From contig CASFSV010000052.1 of the NCBI GenBank assembly GCA_949297415.1, positions 1 through 49,362 on the forward strand: a DNA stretch of 49,362 nt, read 5' to 3'. Source of the DNA: an uncultured Alphaproteobacteria bacterium (lineage in GTDB: Bacteria; Pseudomonadota; Alphaproteobacteria; RF32; CAG-239). This document shows positions 1-7,779 of this stretch, one piece after another (the stretch's first letter is position 1; each line of letters starts with the position of its first letter). A program made the translations under genes and the position numbers. The notes under the pieces are model-generated. The model saw only the letters and a program-made list of their open reading frames with translations. It did not search any database and had not been told where the DNA came from.

Positions 1-1
1 G

Positions 2-115
2 GTTTGGTCAACGGGATACTTCGTTAGTAGCGTTGGTGCGAACGAAGAAGTAATTAAAAATTATGTAAAGTATCAAGGACAAAGGGATTTAGGTCAACTC
101 CGTTTGGAGTTGTAA
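2..115 (+). CDS. IS200/IS605-type Y1 transposase TnpA, C-terminal fragment (gene starts before the window)
   Basis: Only the last 37 residues are in the window, read in frame 2 and ending at TAA 113-115. The piece reads VWSTGYFVSSVGANEEVIKN, then a YVKYQG segment. That is the usual C-terminal end of small Y1 (HUH) transposases of the IS200/IS605 family: a W-x-x-GYF strand, then a V-x-x-YI helix. The catalytic HUH pair and tyrosine would lie upstream, outside the window. Two hairpins follow the stop directly and fit the structured right end of such elements. Whether the full gene is intact cannot be judged. Confidence 0.75.
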   Translation, partial: VWSTGYFVSSVGANEEVIKNYVKYQGQRDLGQLRLEL

Positions 116-117
116 AG

Positions 118-140
118 AAAGGCACCTTAATGGTGCCTTT
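118..140 (+). terminator. hairpin terminator after the transposase fragment
   Basis: Nine-base arms AAAGGCACC and GGTGCCTTT enclose a five-base loop, right after the transposase stop. The T-tract is short (TTTCT). Confidence 0.6.
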
Positions 141-147
141 CTAAGAA

Positions 148-165
148 CCCCGGGTTTACCCGGGG
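148..165. other. GC-rich hairpin, candidate IS200/IS605 right-end structure
   Basis: CCCCGGG and CCCGGGG form a perfect 7-bp stem with a TTTA loop, striking in this AT-rich setting. IS200/IS605 elements carry subterminal hairpins that the transposase recognises, so this could mark the right end. The left end is not in the window, so the element boundary is inferred. Confidence 0.4.
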
Positions 166-440
166 ATATCTATGTATGAATTGGTATTATTATTTATGAA
201 AATTTTGTAAAAGTTGCTTTTTACCAATTTTCAGTAAAAAGTTGTGTATTTATACGTTTTCAGTTTAAAATGCTAAATATATAAAAATTGTATTGCAAAG
301 TGTATAGCATTTGTAAAAATTTGTTTGATTTATTCTTTATGGTGTTATGGTATGGAAAATTAAGCAATAAGATATTTGATAGGCTAGGGGCCTTTTTTAG
401 GTTAAAATTGTTAGTAGCTATTTTATATGAAGGAAATATT
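166..440. other. AT-rich non-coding stretch upstream of the transporter gene
   Basis: No convincing gene is visible here. An open frame in phase with the next gene extends back to 288, but its first 51 residues lack a ribosome site, whereas a well-placed site precedes a TTG at 441. The stretch probably holds the island's first promoter and leader; I could not pick a clear -35/-10 pair. Confidence 0.35.
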
Positions 441-1322
441 TTGACTAATTATAGATATACAGCGATTATAGCGACAGTTTCTAATGCTTTTTGTGATACT
501 GTTTTGGATTATACAGTCGGCTTTTATAATTACTATAAGGTTCTACTGTTAACATCAATGATTGCTTTTATCGGACAAATCGGAATAGGGCTTTATTCAG
601 GAATAGCTTTTTCTCTTTCAGCATTACCTTATGTTTTTATTCATGCTGTTTTGATTTTATGTGGGTATATTTGTTTTGTTAGAGCTCTGAAATACCTTCC
701 TGTTGCGTTGGTAGGGTTGGTAGAGTCCAGTAGTTTGTTTTTGACTTTTGCGATTGATGCCGTTTTAGGGTATGTGGTTGTTTCTTTTTCGTTTATACTT
801 TTATTGGCTTTATTTGTTTTTTCTATCTTTTTATTTACAGAAAATTGTGTTCAAGATAAACAAAATTGCATCAAAATAATTAGACCAATTGGTTTTGTTT
901 GGGTGTTTGCTTCTGTCTTGTTTTATTTGGTGGCACCATATTTGGTAAAAGTTTCTAGTTTTAAGGGGGCTAATGAAATTGCTATAAATTTAGGTTATTA
1001 TTTCGTTGCTATTCCGTATTTTTGGTTTCAATTGCACTTTATAAAAATAAAACAAAATAGCACTGAGCAATATTCGGTGAGGTGGTGGCAAAATATATAT
1101 CCACTTTCTCTTATTATAGGGTTCTTAGAGGCGGTGTATTATGTGTTTGAAACTTTTAGTTTTATAAATGATACTCCAACTGTAGTTGTGGTTATTGAGC
1201 AGACAAGATTATTTTTATTATTTATTTTTTCAATTTTTCTTAAAAGGGATAAATTTTCTTGGAAAAAATTAGTTGCTTTAATGTTGGGAGGTTTATCTGC
1301 TGTTGGAATATATTTTTACTAA
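441..1322 (+). CDS. EamA-like (DMT superfamily) membrane transporter
   Basis: A very hydrophobic protein of about 293 residues with roughly nine to ten membrane segments in two similar halves, as in the EamA family of small-metabolite exporters. The segment LKYLPVALVGLVESSSLF matches the end-of-half EamA pattern, in which a short helix with small residues follows 'LRYxPxxxA'. The TTG start at 441 is chosen because AAGGAA lies 6 bases before it and because it gives the usual DMT length. An ATG at 288 would add 51 residues. The substrate is unknown. It precedes a run of soluble hydrolases on the same strand (40-base gap), so it may export or import something they handle. Confidence 0.6.
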   Translation: MTNYRYTAIIATVSNAFCDTVLDYTVGFYNYYKVLLLTSMIAFIGQIGIGLYSGIAFSLSALPYVFIHAVLILCGYICFVRALKYLPVALVGLVESSSLFLTFAIDAVLGYVVVSFSFILLLALFVFSIFLFTENCVQDKQNCIKIIRPIGFVWVFASVLFYLVAPYLVKVSSFKGANEIAINLGYYFVAIPYFWFQLHFIKIKQNSTEQYSVRWWQNIYPLSLIIGFLEAVYYVFETFSFINDTPTVVVVIEQTRLFLLFIFSIFLKRDKFSWKKLVALMLGGLSAVGIYFY

Positions 1323-1361
1323 TGTTTTTTTGAATTAGGATATGAATAGAGAGGAGAAAAT

Positions 1362-1973
1362 ATGAAACTTGTTGTTGATGTAATGCCATGTGAGGATACG
1401 ATTAATAGTATTCTTCATTTTCAAACAGATGATAATTCTTTATATTGGCGGGAAACGTTATTTCTGGTATATCCTAGCTTAGATAAAAGTAAAGGGCTTT
1501 ATGCAGTTTGGGATGAACGAAAAGAGTATTTGAGTGAACGGTTGAGACTTTTATATTTGCAAGTAGAGAATGATTTGACTGTCAAAGCTGATATATTTAA
1601 TCAATATTGGCTTGAACGAAGACATGAAGTGACAGAAGTTTTTTCTAAGGTCTTTCAAATTGATTGTGCGGATATTCTTGATGATATGATGGCACAAATT
1701 TCATTAAATCCAATTTGTCCGCGTGATATTCATCGTCATTTCTTTACTGTTTTTTATCGTTACGGAAAAGAACAGTTTTTAATGACTGCAATACATGAAA
1801 TGGTTCATTTTGTTTGGTTTCATATATGGCATAAACATTTTAAAGACAGTGTTTCATATTATGATGCGCCGCATATTGAATGGTTATTAAGTGAAATGGT
1901 TACAGATTTTATGGAGAGGGCTCTTCAGTATTGTCGAGAAAATGAAGATGTAATTAGAAAACAAGTCCTTTAA
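1362..1973 (+). CDS. putative zincin-type metallopeptidase (HExxH...ExxxD), family unknown
   Basis: The 203-residue soluble protein has HEMVH at residues 145-149 and EMVTD at 178-182. Together these form the HExxH plus downstream ExxxD pattern of gluzincin metallopeptidases such as thermolysin, where the two His and the second Glu bind zinc. The preceding helix (FLMTAIHEMVHFVW) is typical of a zincin active-site helix. No signal peptide is visible, so it should act in the cytoplasm. The rest matches no family I recognise. GAGGAG is well placed before ATG 1362. It sits second in a five-gene run that also holds an EEP phosphoesterase, an S41 peptidase and an SGNH hydrolase. Peptidase activity is inferred from the motif alone. 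Confidence 0.55.
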   Translation: MKLVVDVMPCEDTINSILHFQTDDNSLYWRETLFLVYPSLDKSKGLYAVWDERKEYLSERLRLLYLQVENDLTVKADIFNQYWLERRHEVTEVFSKVFQIDCADILDDMMAQISLNPICPRDIHRHFFTVFYRYGKEQFLMTAIHEMVHFVWFHIWHKHFKDSVSYYDAPHIEWLLSEMVTDFMERALQYCRENEDVIRKQVL

Positions 1974-2046
1974 TGTTTTGTTTTTAAATGGAATTTAATT
2001 TTTGTGAGGTAGATTCTCTTATATTTGTTAAAGTATGGAGTTGCGG

Positions 2047-2844
2047 ATGCGGTTGAAAGTTGTTTTTGCTAATGTGATTCAAGGGATGATTCATGTTGGA
2101 TATAATGATAAGAAAGAGAACCTTTTTACCGGGTTTCATCCTAATAAATATGTTGAATATTTTGAAGAACAGCAACCTGATATTTTATGTTTAGCGGAAG
2201 CTCTTATTGATACACCTGATGGAAATAGCTCTTTTGTAGACCAAATTGCAAAGGCTTGTGTTTTTTCTTATTATCGTAATTTGGTAGGGGAAAAAGCATT
2301 TTTTGTGGATGATAAATATTATGGGTTATCTATTTGTTCTAAATTTCCGATTGACGCATATCATGTTCAAAAGTTGGCAAATCCTAAAATTGAAACAATT
2401 CGTCCTAACGGTGATCATTGGGTTATGCATGATAAATTTATTCAGAAGGCAGTTTTAGATTTAGGGCAAAACAAAAGGATAGGTTTAGTAAATACGCATA
2501 TGTTTCCTTTTCAGCATTTTAATAAACATTTTTGGGATGATGAATTTGCTTCTTATCGTGCGCAATGGGCAGAATTGTTGAAATCTGATAACAATAGCCT
2601 CTCTTTAATTACAGGAGATTTTAATACGGTTGGAATTACAATAGATAAGGCTTTTCCAGAATTAGAAATAGGAGGAGTTTTGCAATCTGTTGTTAATTAT
2701 GATGGTAAGATGTTTCAGCCAACATATCTATATGATACACAAATTGAATATATTTTGGCTTCATCTGCAGCTAAAGTTATTTCTTCAAGAGCTGAAATGG
2801 TATATTCTGACCATCCTTTTCTGATTGCGGAATTAGAGCTTTAA
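2047..2844 (+). CDS. endonuclease/exonuclease/phosphatase (EEP) family protein
   Basis: Family motifs occur in order over 265 residues: PDILCLAEA with metal-binding Glu51, NTHMFP with His151, TGDFNT with Asp191 and Asn193, and the terminal SDHPF with Asp255-His256. These are the metal-binding and catalytic residues of the EEP (DNase I/AP endonuclease/inositol phosphatase) superfamily, so the fold and a Mg-dependent phosphoesterase activity are well supported. The substrate is not. No signal peptide is seen. Start: an ATG at 2035 is possible, but GGAG at 2037-2040 lies six bases before ATG 2047, and starting there puts the first beta strand (LKVVFANV) where the family has it. Confidence 0.8.
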   Translation: MRLKVVFANVIQGMIHVGYNDKKENLFTGFHPNKYVEYFEEQQPDILCLAEALIDTPDGNSSFVDQIAKACVFSYYRNLVGEKAFFVDDKYYGLSICSKFPIDAYHVQKLANPKIETIRPNGDHWVMHDKFIQKAVLDLGQNKRIGLVNTHMFPFQHFNKHFWDDEFASYRAQWAELLKSDNNSLSLITGDFNTVGITIDKAFPELEIGGVLQSVVNYDGKMFQPTYLYDTQIEYILASSAAKVISSRAEMVYSDHPFLIAELEL

Positions 2845-2915
2845 ATACACTGTTAATGTTATTTACTTCTGATTAAAAATAAAGTAAAATAGCTTTATTA
2901 AGTATGGGGGAAGAG

Positions 2916-4436
2916 ATGTTATCATTTGAGGAAATTTTAAATACAGTGTCTGATGATAAAGTTATGGTTGATTATCCATCTCTTTCTCGTGATTTGCGAC
3001 AGAAAATGAAAGAAAGTTATATTACTCCTGATATTCAGAGGTTTTATATTGCTTATTATGCCAAGATGGCTGCTGAGCATGTGGGGTTTTCTAAATTTTC
3101 AAAGGAAAGTCAGCAGGGATTTAAATCTGAAATAGAGCGTTTGTATGCAAATATTTCAGAGAATAAAAAACAGCAAGATTTTTTAGAAGAAATGGCGTTG
3201 AAAACTGTCGGATTTATTGAAGATAGGCATTTTGAAGTAAATGTTGGCGGGAAAATGTTTCATGGAGGTAAACCCAAAGCAGATAGGACAGTTGGAAAGA
3301 ATTTTGCGTATAGAACTCATGAAGAAAAGCCCGATACATATCAAGAACAAGGTAAAGCTGTCGGATGGACTGATACGGGAGAAGAGTTTCCTATTTGGGA
3401 AATAGGGACAATGAAAAAAGGAAATGAAGATATTTTGGTTGTTTCTGTTTATGATATAGCTCATCGAGATAATTCTTATGAAGCATGGAGTGATTTTATT
3501 GAAAAATTTGATGAAATTTATCTGACAAATAAGGATAAGTGGGAAAAGGGAAGAATTATTCTTGATGTTCGTGGAAATCGCGGTGGGGAAGATAAACCTA
3601 TTGATCATGTGGCTAAAAGATTGTACGGAAATATGGTTAATACCTATAAACGTTGTGAAATTAAAGATACTCCTTTGGGAAATTGGATTTTGCATAAACA
3701 TGGTGCTTTTAAGCCTCAAAATTATGAAAAAGACGGCTTGAAAGATACAGATATTGTGCAGCGAAAATGTTTTTCCGGCGAAAATAAGGTCTTATTTGAT
3801 GAAACACAGACTTTTTATCCGTTTAATGAAAAAGACGGATATAAGGGGAGGATAGATATTTTATTGTGCTCGAGAGTGGGCTCTTCGGCAGAGAGTGCTT
3901 ATTCTTCTTTTTATCATCATCCTAATGTTAGATATATTGGTGAAAATACTCATGGTATGCAGCAATATACTCAGGGAACTTTTAATACTCCATGGGGCGG
4001 TAGTATGCGTGTGGGATGGGGCAAATTGACTTATTGGGATAAAGAAGGGGAAAATATTGAGGTTGTTGGTCATAAACCTGATGTAAATTGTTCTGGAAAA
4101 GATGCTTTTGATGAGGCTTTATCTATGGATAGAGATGAAGGGCGAATTATCGGTTTTAGAGAGAAAAATGAATCAGTTTGTGGAAAACAATCTTTTGTTG
4201 AGTATAATCCGAAACTTACTTCTGATTTGCGGAAAGCATATTATGCAAAATACATAAATCCGGCATTGGGTGTTATTGAGAAACAAAATAAAAGAGATAG
4301 AGTTGCTCAATGTTTAGGACGGGCAAAGAGTCATTTTGCCACAAACGATGATATTGAGCCAGAAAATCTGAAAAAAAGTTGTTTTGTTCCTAATATGATG
4401 ATTGTAAAAAGTGGCAAAGGTAATGATGGAATGTAA
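2916..4436 (+). CDS. S41 family (C-terminal processing-type) serine peptidase, cytoplasmic
   Basis: About 506 residues. The S41 core is recognisable: VGFIEDRHFEV near 98-108 matches the family's L-x-DxH strand, IILDVRGNRGG at 214-224 is the conserved 'DLRxNxGG' turn, VGSSAESAY at 321-329 holds the catalytic Ser (323 or 324), and IGENTHG at 341-347 and VGHKPDV follow. S41 enzymes are usually exported and carry a PDZ domain. Here there is neither a signal peptide nor a recognisable PDZ, and the N-terminal 170 residues are unassigned, resembling the tricorn-like S41 branch. GGGGG upstream favours ATG 2916 over 2904. The gene lies between the EEP and SGNH genes on the same strand. Confidence 0.75.
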   Translation: MLSFEEILNTVSDDKVMVDYPSLSRDLRQKMKESYITPDIQRFYIAYYAKMAAEHVGFSKFSKESQQGFKSEIERLYANISENKKQQDFLEEMALKTVGFIEDRHFEVNVGGKMFHGGKPKADRTVGKNFAYRTHEEKPDTYQEQGKAVGWTDTGEEFPIWEIGTMKKGNEDILVVSVYDIAHRDNSYEAWSDFIEKFDEIYLTNKDKWEKGRIILDVRGNRGGEDKPIDHVAKRLYGNMVNTYKRCEIKDTPLGNWILHKHGAFKPQNYEKDGLKDTDIVQRKCFSGENKVLFDETQTFYPFNEKDGYKGRIDILLCSRVGSSAESAYSSFYHHPNVRYIGENTHGMQQYTQGTFNTPWGGSMRVGWGKLTYWDKEGENIEVVGHKPDVNCSGKDAFDEALSMDRDEGRIIGFREKNESVCGKQSFVEYNPKLTSDLRKAYYAKYINPALGVIEKQNKRDRVAQCLGRAKSHFATNDDIEPENLKKSCFVPNMMIVKSGKGNDGM

Positions 4437-4450
4437 TTTTAGGAGGCGTT

Positions 4451-5062
4451 ATGGTTAAAAATATTGGAATGATTGGTGATAGTATTGCTCATGGCTATTA
4501 TGATGAAAATGAGATGGGATTTTTTGCAAGATTAGCTAAATTGATTTTAGAAAACTATTCGGGTGAATATGTTTTTAATAATATGGCGCAATCTGGCGAT
4601 AATATTGCTGATGCAACGAATAGAACTATTTATGAGGTCTTATCAAGACAATTTGATTTAATTATCGTTAATATTGGGATTAATGATTTAAGACGAAGAA
4701 AAAATAGCGATTTACAGTTAGATTTTTCAGAAGGTGCTCGTATTATGTATTGGAATAAATTGCTCGATATTTTAGCTAAAACTGGTGCTAAAATTGTGGT
4801 AATGGATTTGGTGCCGGTGATTGAGAGCAGATACTCGAAGCAGGCATCATTAGTTCGTTATAATTCTGATGTGGAACGTTATAACGAAATTATTAGGACA
4901 GTGTGTCAGGATAGGGGAATTACCTTTTTCTCTCGATATGAAGATTGGAAATCTCGTGATTTAGAAAAATTATATAAAGATGCAACGCATCCAAATGCAG
5001 CCGGTCATCAAATGATGGCTGAAGAGATTTATCAGTTTTTATGTATGAATAATGTTATTTAA
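4451..5062 (+). CDS. SGNH/GDSL hydrolase
   Basis: The 203-residue protein shows block I GDSIAHG with nucleophile Ser11, a Gly in AQSGDN near 49, GINDL with Asn78, and block V DATHPNAAGH with Asp177 and His180. These are the complete Ser-Gly-Asn-His residues of SGNH esterases, lipases and acyl-hydrolases. No signal peptide is present, so the enzyme should be cytoplasmic. AGGAGG sits six bases before the ATG, and the gene starts 14 bases after the S41 gene, so translation in one operon is likely. The substrate is unknown; an acyl or acetyl ester made or used by the neighbouring enzymes is plausible but unproven. Confidence 0.85.
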   Translation: MVKNIGMIGDSIAHGYYDENEMGFFARLAKLILENYSGEYVFNNMAQSGDNIADATNRTIYEVLSRQFDLIIVNIGINDLRRRKNSDLQLDFSEGARIMYWNKLLDILAKTGAKIVVMDLVPVIESRYSKQASLVRYNSDVERYNEIIRTVCQDRGITFFSRYEDWKSRDLEKLYKDATHPNAAGHQMMAEEIYQFLCMNNVI

Positions 5063-5111
5063 GTTTAGGGCATTGATTTAATAATGCTTTTTTGTTTAAA
5101 ATGTCGTAGCG

Positions 5112-5143
5112 AGTCCTTGTAATTTTAATTTAATGAAAGGACT
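5112..5143 (+). promoter_or_regulatory. inverted repeat covering the recombinase ribosome-binding site
   Basis: AGTCCTT (5112-5118) and AAGGACT (5137-5143) are perfect 7-base arms around an 18-base AT-rich loop. The right arm contains the AAAGGA ribosome site of the recombinase gene, so folding would hide it. It could alternatively be a recombinase binding site. Both roles are inferred. Confidence 0.3.
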
Positions 5144-5149
5144 ATTGTT

Positions 5150-5764
5150 ATGATTTATGGTTATATTCGTGTTAGTACAGATAAACAAACTACGGAAAAT
5201 CAACATTTTGAAATCAGAGAATTTGCACTTAAAAATGAAGTGGTCATTGATAAATGGATTATGGAAACTATTAGCTCAACTAAAGAGTTGGAAAAGCGTA
5301 AATTAGGTAAACTTCTTAAGAAACTTAAAAATGGTGATATTCTGATAGCTTCTGAATTGTCTCGTTTGGGACGTAATTTGTTACAGGTTATGAGCATATT
5401 GCATCATTGTATGTCTTCCGGTGTTAGAGTATGGACCATTAAGGATAATTATCGTATGGGTGCAGATATTCAATCTAAAGTTTTGGCTTTTGCTTTCGGG
5501 TTATCTGCGGAAATTGAACGAAACCTTATTTCACAAAGAACGAAAGAGGCTTTGTTGCGATTAAAGTCAGAAGGAAAAATTTTGGGTAGACCCAAAGGGC
5601 GTAAAAATACTAAACTTAAATTGACAGGTAAAGATAATAAGATTTTAGCAATGCGTATGGAGCATATCTCAAAATCTCAGATTGCCAGAGTTTTAGGAGT
5701 GGACAGGTTGACGCTTTCGCGTTATATGGCAGAGCATTTGCATGATCCAATGCTTGAAGATTGA
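5150..5764 (+). CDS. serine recombinase (resolvase/invertase, Mpi/Hin type)
   Basis: The 204-residue protein begins MIYGYIRVSTDKQ, the small serine recombinase N-terminus with nucleophile Ser9. It continues with SELSRLGRN (conserved Arg pair), the long E helix FAFGLSAEIERNLISQRT, the GRPKGRKN linker and a C-terminal helix-turn-helix (ISKSQIARVLGVDRLTLSRYM). Length and domain order fit DNA invertases and Bacteroides 'master invertase' Mpi-like proteins better than large transposon integrases. It closes the island whose other end has an IS200-type transposase remnant. I saw no obvious invertible segment next to it, so its target is unknown. Confidence 0.9.
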   Translation: MIYGYIRVSTDKQTTENQHFEIREFALKNEVVIDKWIMETISSTKELEKRKLGKLLKKLKNGDILIASELSRLGRNLLQVMSILHHCMSSGVRVWTIKDNYRMGADIQSKVLAFAFGLSAEIERNLISQRTKEALLRLKSEGKILGRPKGRKNTKLKLTGKDNKILAMRMEHISKSQIARVLGVDRLTLSRYMAEHLHDPMLED

Positions 5765-5784
5765 TTTAATGAAAAAGTATGAGT

Positions 5785-7689
5785 TTATGAATTTTTTTCA
5801 TTGTCTGTTTCGGTGTTTGTTTTGCGTCCTTTAAGATTGATTAAAAATTGTGTTTCCATTTTTAAATATTGGTCAAGCAACCATCGTGACCGTGATACTG
5901 AAAATATTGTTAAAAGTAGTAAAATAAAAATTACTTTTGAGTTTTCTGTTAAAAATTTATGTACGACAGTTACAATGAAAAAAGATGAAACCAATATGCG
6001 GAAGCTGGTTAGGATAATTAAGGGAAGGCGGTTTGCTTTTTTTGCCATCCATAGACGATAGTAAATTTTTGATACTTGGCTCTTTCCTGTAAAAAAGTTG
6101 CGTACACGTTGCATTTTGTCATCAAAAGTTTTTTCTTCATTGATTCCAGCTTCCTCTTTTGCGCAATTGGCGACGATTTCTATTTCTTCAGCTTGTTTTT
6201 GCGGAAAAATCCATATTATTTTGTCTTTTAAAAATTTTGTAGCGATAATATTCCAACCTATTAAAGCTTTTAAAAAAGGAGACATTAGAATAAAAGTTAA
6301 TGTGGTTAATAGTATGTTTGCCGGAATTCTATACGGAATGATAGTGTGGATGAATGGCTGAATAATTGATGCAAAGACAATTATACTGTATAAAATGATT
6401 GAGAATAGTGATAAGCGTAAAAAATAATTTTTAAACAATGCGCTCCAAAGTCTTTCTTCATTGTGGGTCGTTGTTGTTGTAGTTTTGTTTATGTAATTTA
6501 ACCATTTTTCGGGAAGAATGCGGTTTAGCTTTTTGTATGCCGGTTCTGCAGTTCTCATCATTACCGGTGTTAAGAATGTGGTTATTACCGATACGGCAAC
6601 GATAATGGGGTAAACTTTGGGGCTTAATACATTTAAACTCATGCCTAGCGATGCTATAATAAAGGCAAATTCACCAACCTGAGCAAGGGAAAATCCTCCA
6701 TAAATGGCTGTTTTTAGTGTTTCTCCAGATGCAACGAAACCAAAACATGAAAATACAATTCGTCCGATGACTACAATCATGGTAATCACGATAATAGGTT
6801 CGGCGTAAGTGATGAACATTTGAGGGTCTACCATCATTCCAACGGATACGAAAAATACAGCACCGAAAAAATCTTTGAGCGGTTGTACATTTTTTTCTAT
6901 TCGTCCGATAAATTCGGTTTCGGAAAGGATTGACCCCATAATGAATGCACCAAGAGCAGATGAGAAACCAGAGGAGGTTGCTAATAAAACCATTCCGAAA
7001 CATAGGCTTATGGTTATAATTAGTAACATTTCATCTGTTAGATATTTTTGGATTTTTTCTAAGAAAGTTGGAACAAGATATATTCCTATAATAAAACAAA
7101 GAATTAGAAAAAATATTAACTTTAGAGTACTTAAGGCTAAAGCCATTCCATTGATAGAGTTACCTAGAGCGATTGTGGGTAGAAGCACTAACATTAAGAT
7201 GCCGACTAAGTCTTCTATTATCAGTACTCCAAAAACTAAATCTGTAAATCTTTGTTTTTTGATGTTTAAATCATTGAATGCTTTGATAATAATGGTGGTG
7301 GATGACATGGATATCATGGAGCCTAAAAAGAAGCTGTCCATAGTTGACCAGCCAAGCAATAAGCCAACATTATAGCCTAGAAACAGCATGAAAATAATAT
7401 TGGCATTAGCTGTTATCATGGCAGCTTTTCCGACGTTTAACATTTTTTTGAAGCTAAATTCTAGTCCTAGGCCGAATAATAGGAAAATAACTCCTATATC
7501 TGCCCATAAGGTTAAATCATCTTTATCTTTTACAGTGGGCAATAAATCAAAATAGGGGCCTGCAAAAATTCCTGCAAGTACGTAGCCTAAGACCATAGGT
7601 TGTTTAAACTTTTTGCAGAGTAGGGTTGTGATGCCTGCATAAATGGTGATTAATGTTAAGTCTATGATAAGTGAGTGAATTGTGTGCAT
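5785..7689 (-). CDS. cation:proton antiporter, CPA2 (KefB/monovalent cation exchanger) family
   Basis: A 634-residue polytopic protein. Residues 1-390 form a Na+/H+ exchanger domain of about eleven to twelve membrane helices, with typical segments near PMVLGYVLAGIFAGP, ADIGVIFLLFGLGLEFS and GGFSLAQVGEFAFI (the family's conserved Q-x-G-E-F-x-F). After a Lys/Thr-rich linker the C-terminal 220 residues add four or more hydrophobic helices instead of the RCK/TrkA-N nucleotide-binding domain of KefB/KefC. Regulation must therefore differ from glutathione-gated Kef channels. The role is presumably K+ or Na+/H+ homeostasis in the inner membrane. It converges with the recombinase gene (20-base gap). 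No clear ribosome site precedes ATG 7689. Confidence 0.85.
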   Translation of the reverse strand: MHTIHSLIIDLTLITIYAGITTLLCKKFKQPMVLGYVLAGIFAGPYFDLLPTVKDKDDLTLWADIGVIFLLFGLGLEFSFKKMLNVGKAAMITANANIIFMLFLGYNVGLLLGWSTMDSFFLGSMISMSSTTIIIKAFNDLNIKKQRFTDLVFGVLIIEDLVGILMLVLLPTIALGNSINGMALALSTLKLIFFLILCFIIGIYLVPTFLEKIQKYLTDEMLLIITISLCFGMVLLATSSGFSSALGAFIMGSILSETEFIGRIEKNVQPLKDFFGAVFFVSVGMMVDPQMFITYAEPIIVITMIVVIGRIVFSCFGFVASGETLKTAIYGGFSLAQVGEFAFIIASLGMSLNVLSPKVYPIIVAVSVITTFLTPVMMRTAEPAYKKLNRILPEKWLNYINKTTTTTTHNEERLWSALFKNYFLRLSLFSIILYSIIVFASIIQPFIHTIIPYRIPANILLTTLTFILMSPFLKALIGWNIIATKFLKDKIIWIFPQKQAEEIEIVANCAKEEAGINEEKTFDDKMQRVRNFFTGKSQVSKIYYRLWMAKKANRLPLIILTSFRILVSSFFIVTVVHKFLTENSKVIFILLLLTIFSVSRSRWLLDQYLKMETQFLINLKGRKTNTETDNEKNS

Positions 7690-7779
7690 TTTTTTTACTA
7701 TATTTTGTTTATATATAAGCTATATTTACGGAGATTTTCTTTATTTTGAGTTAAAAGCTTTTACGAATGCGAAATATAG

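Noticed and set aside
288..440. Extension of the EamA-like gene to an ATG at 288
   Set aside because: No ribosome site there; AAGGAA before TTG 441 and the usual family length favour the shorter form.
3183..3719. Long minus-strand open frame inside the S41 peptidase gene
   Set aside because: Antisense shadow of a clear coding gene, with no domain and no ribosome site.
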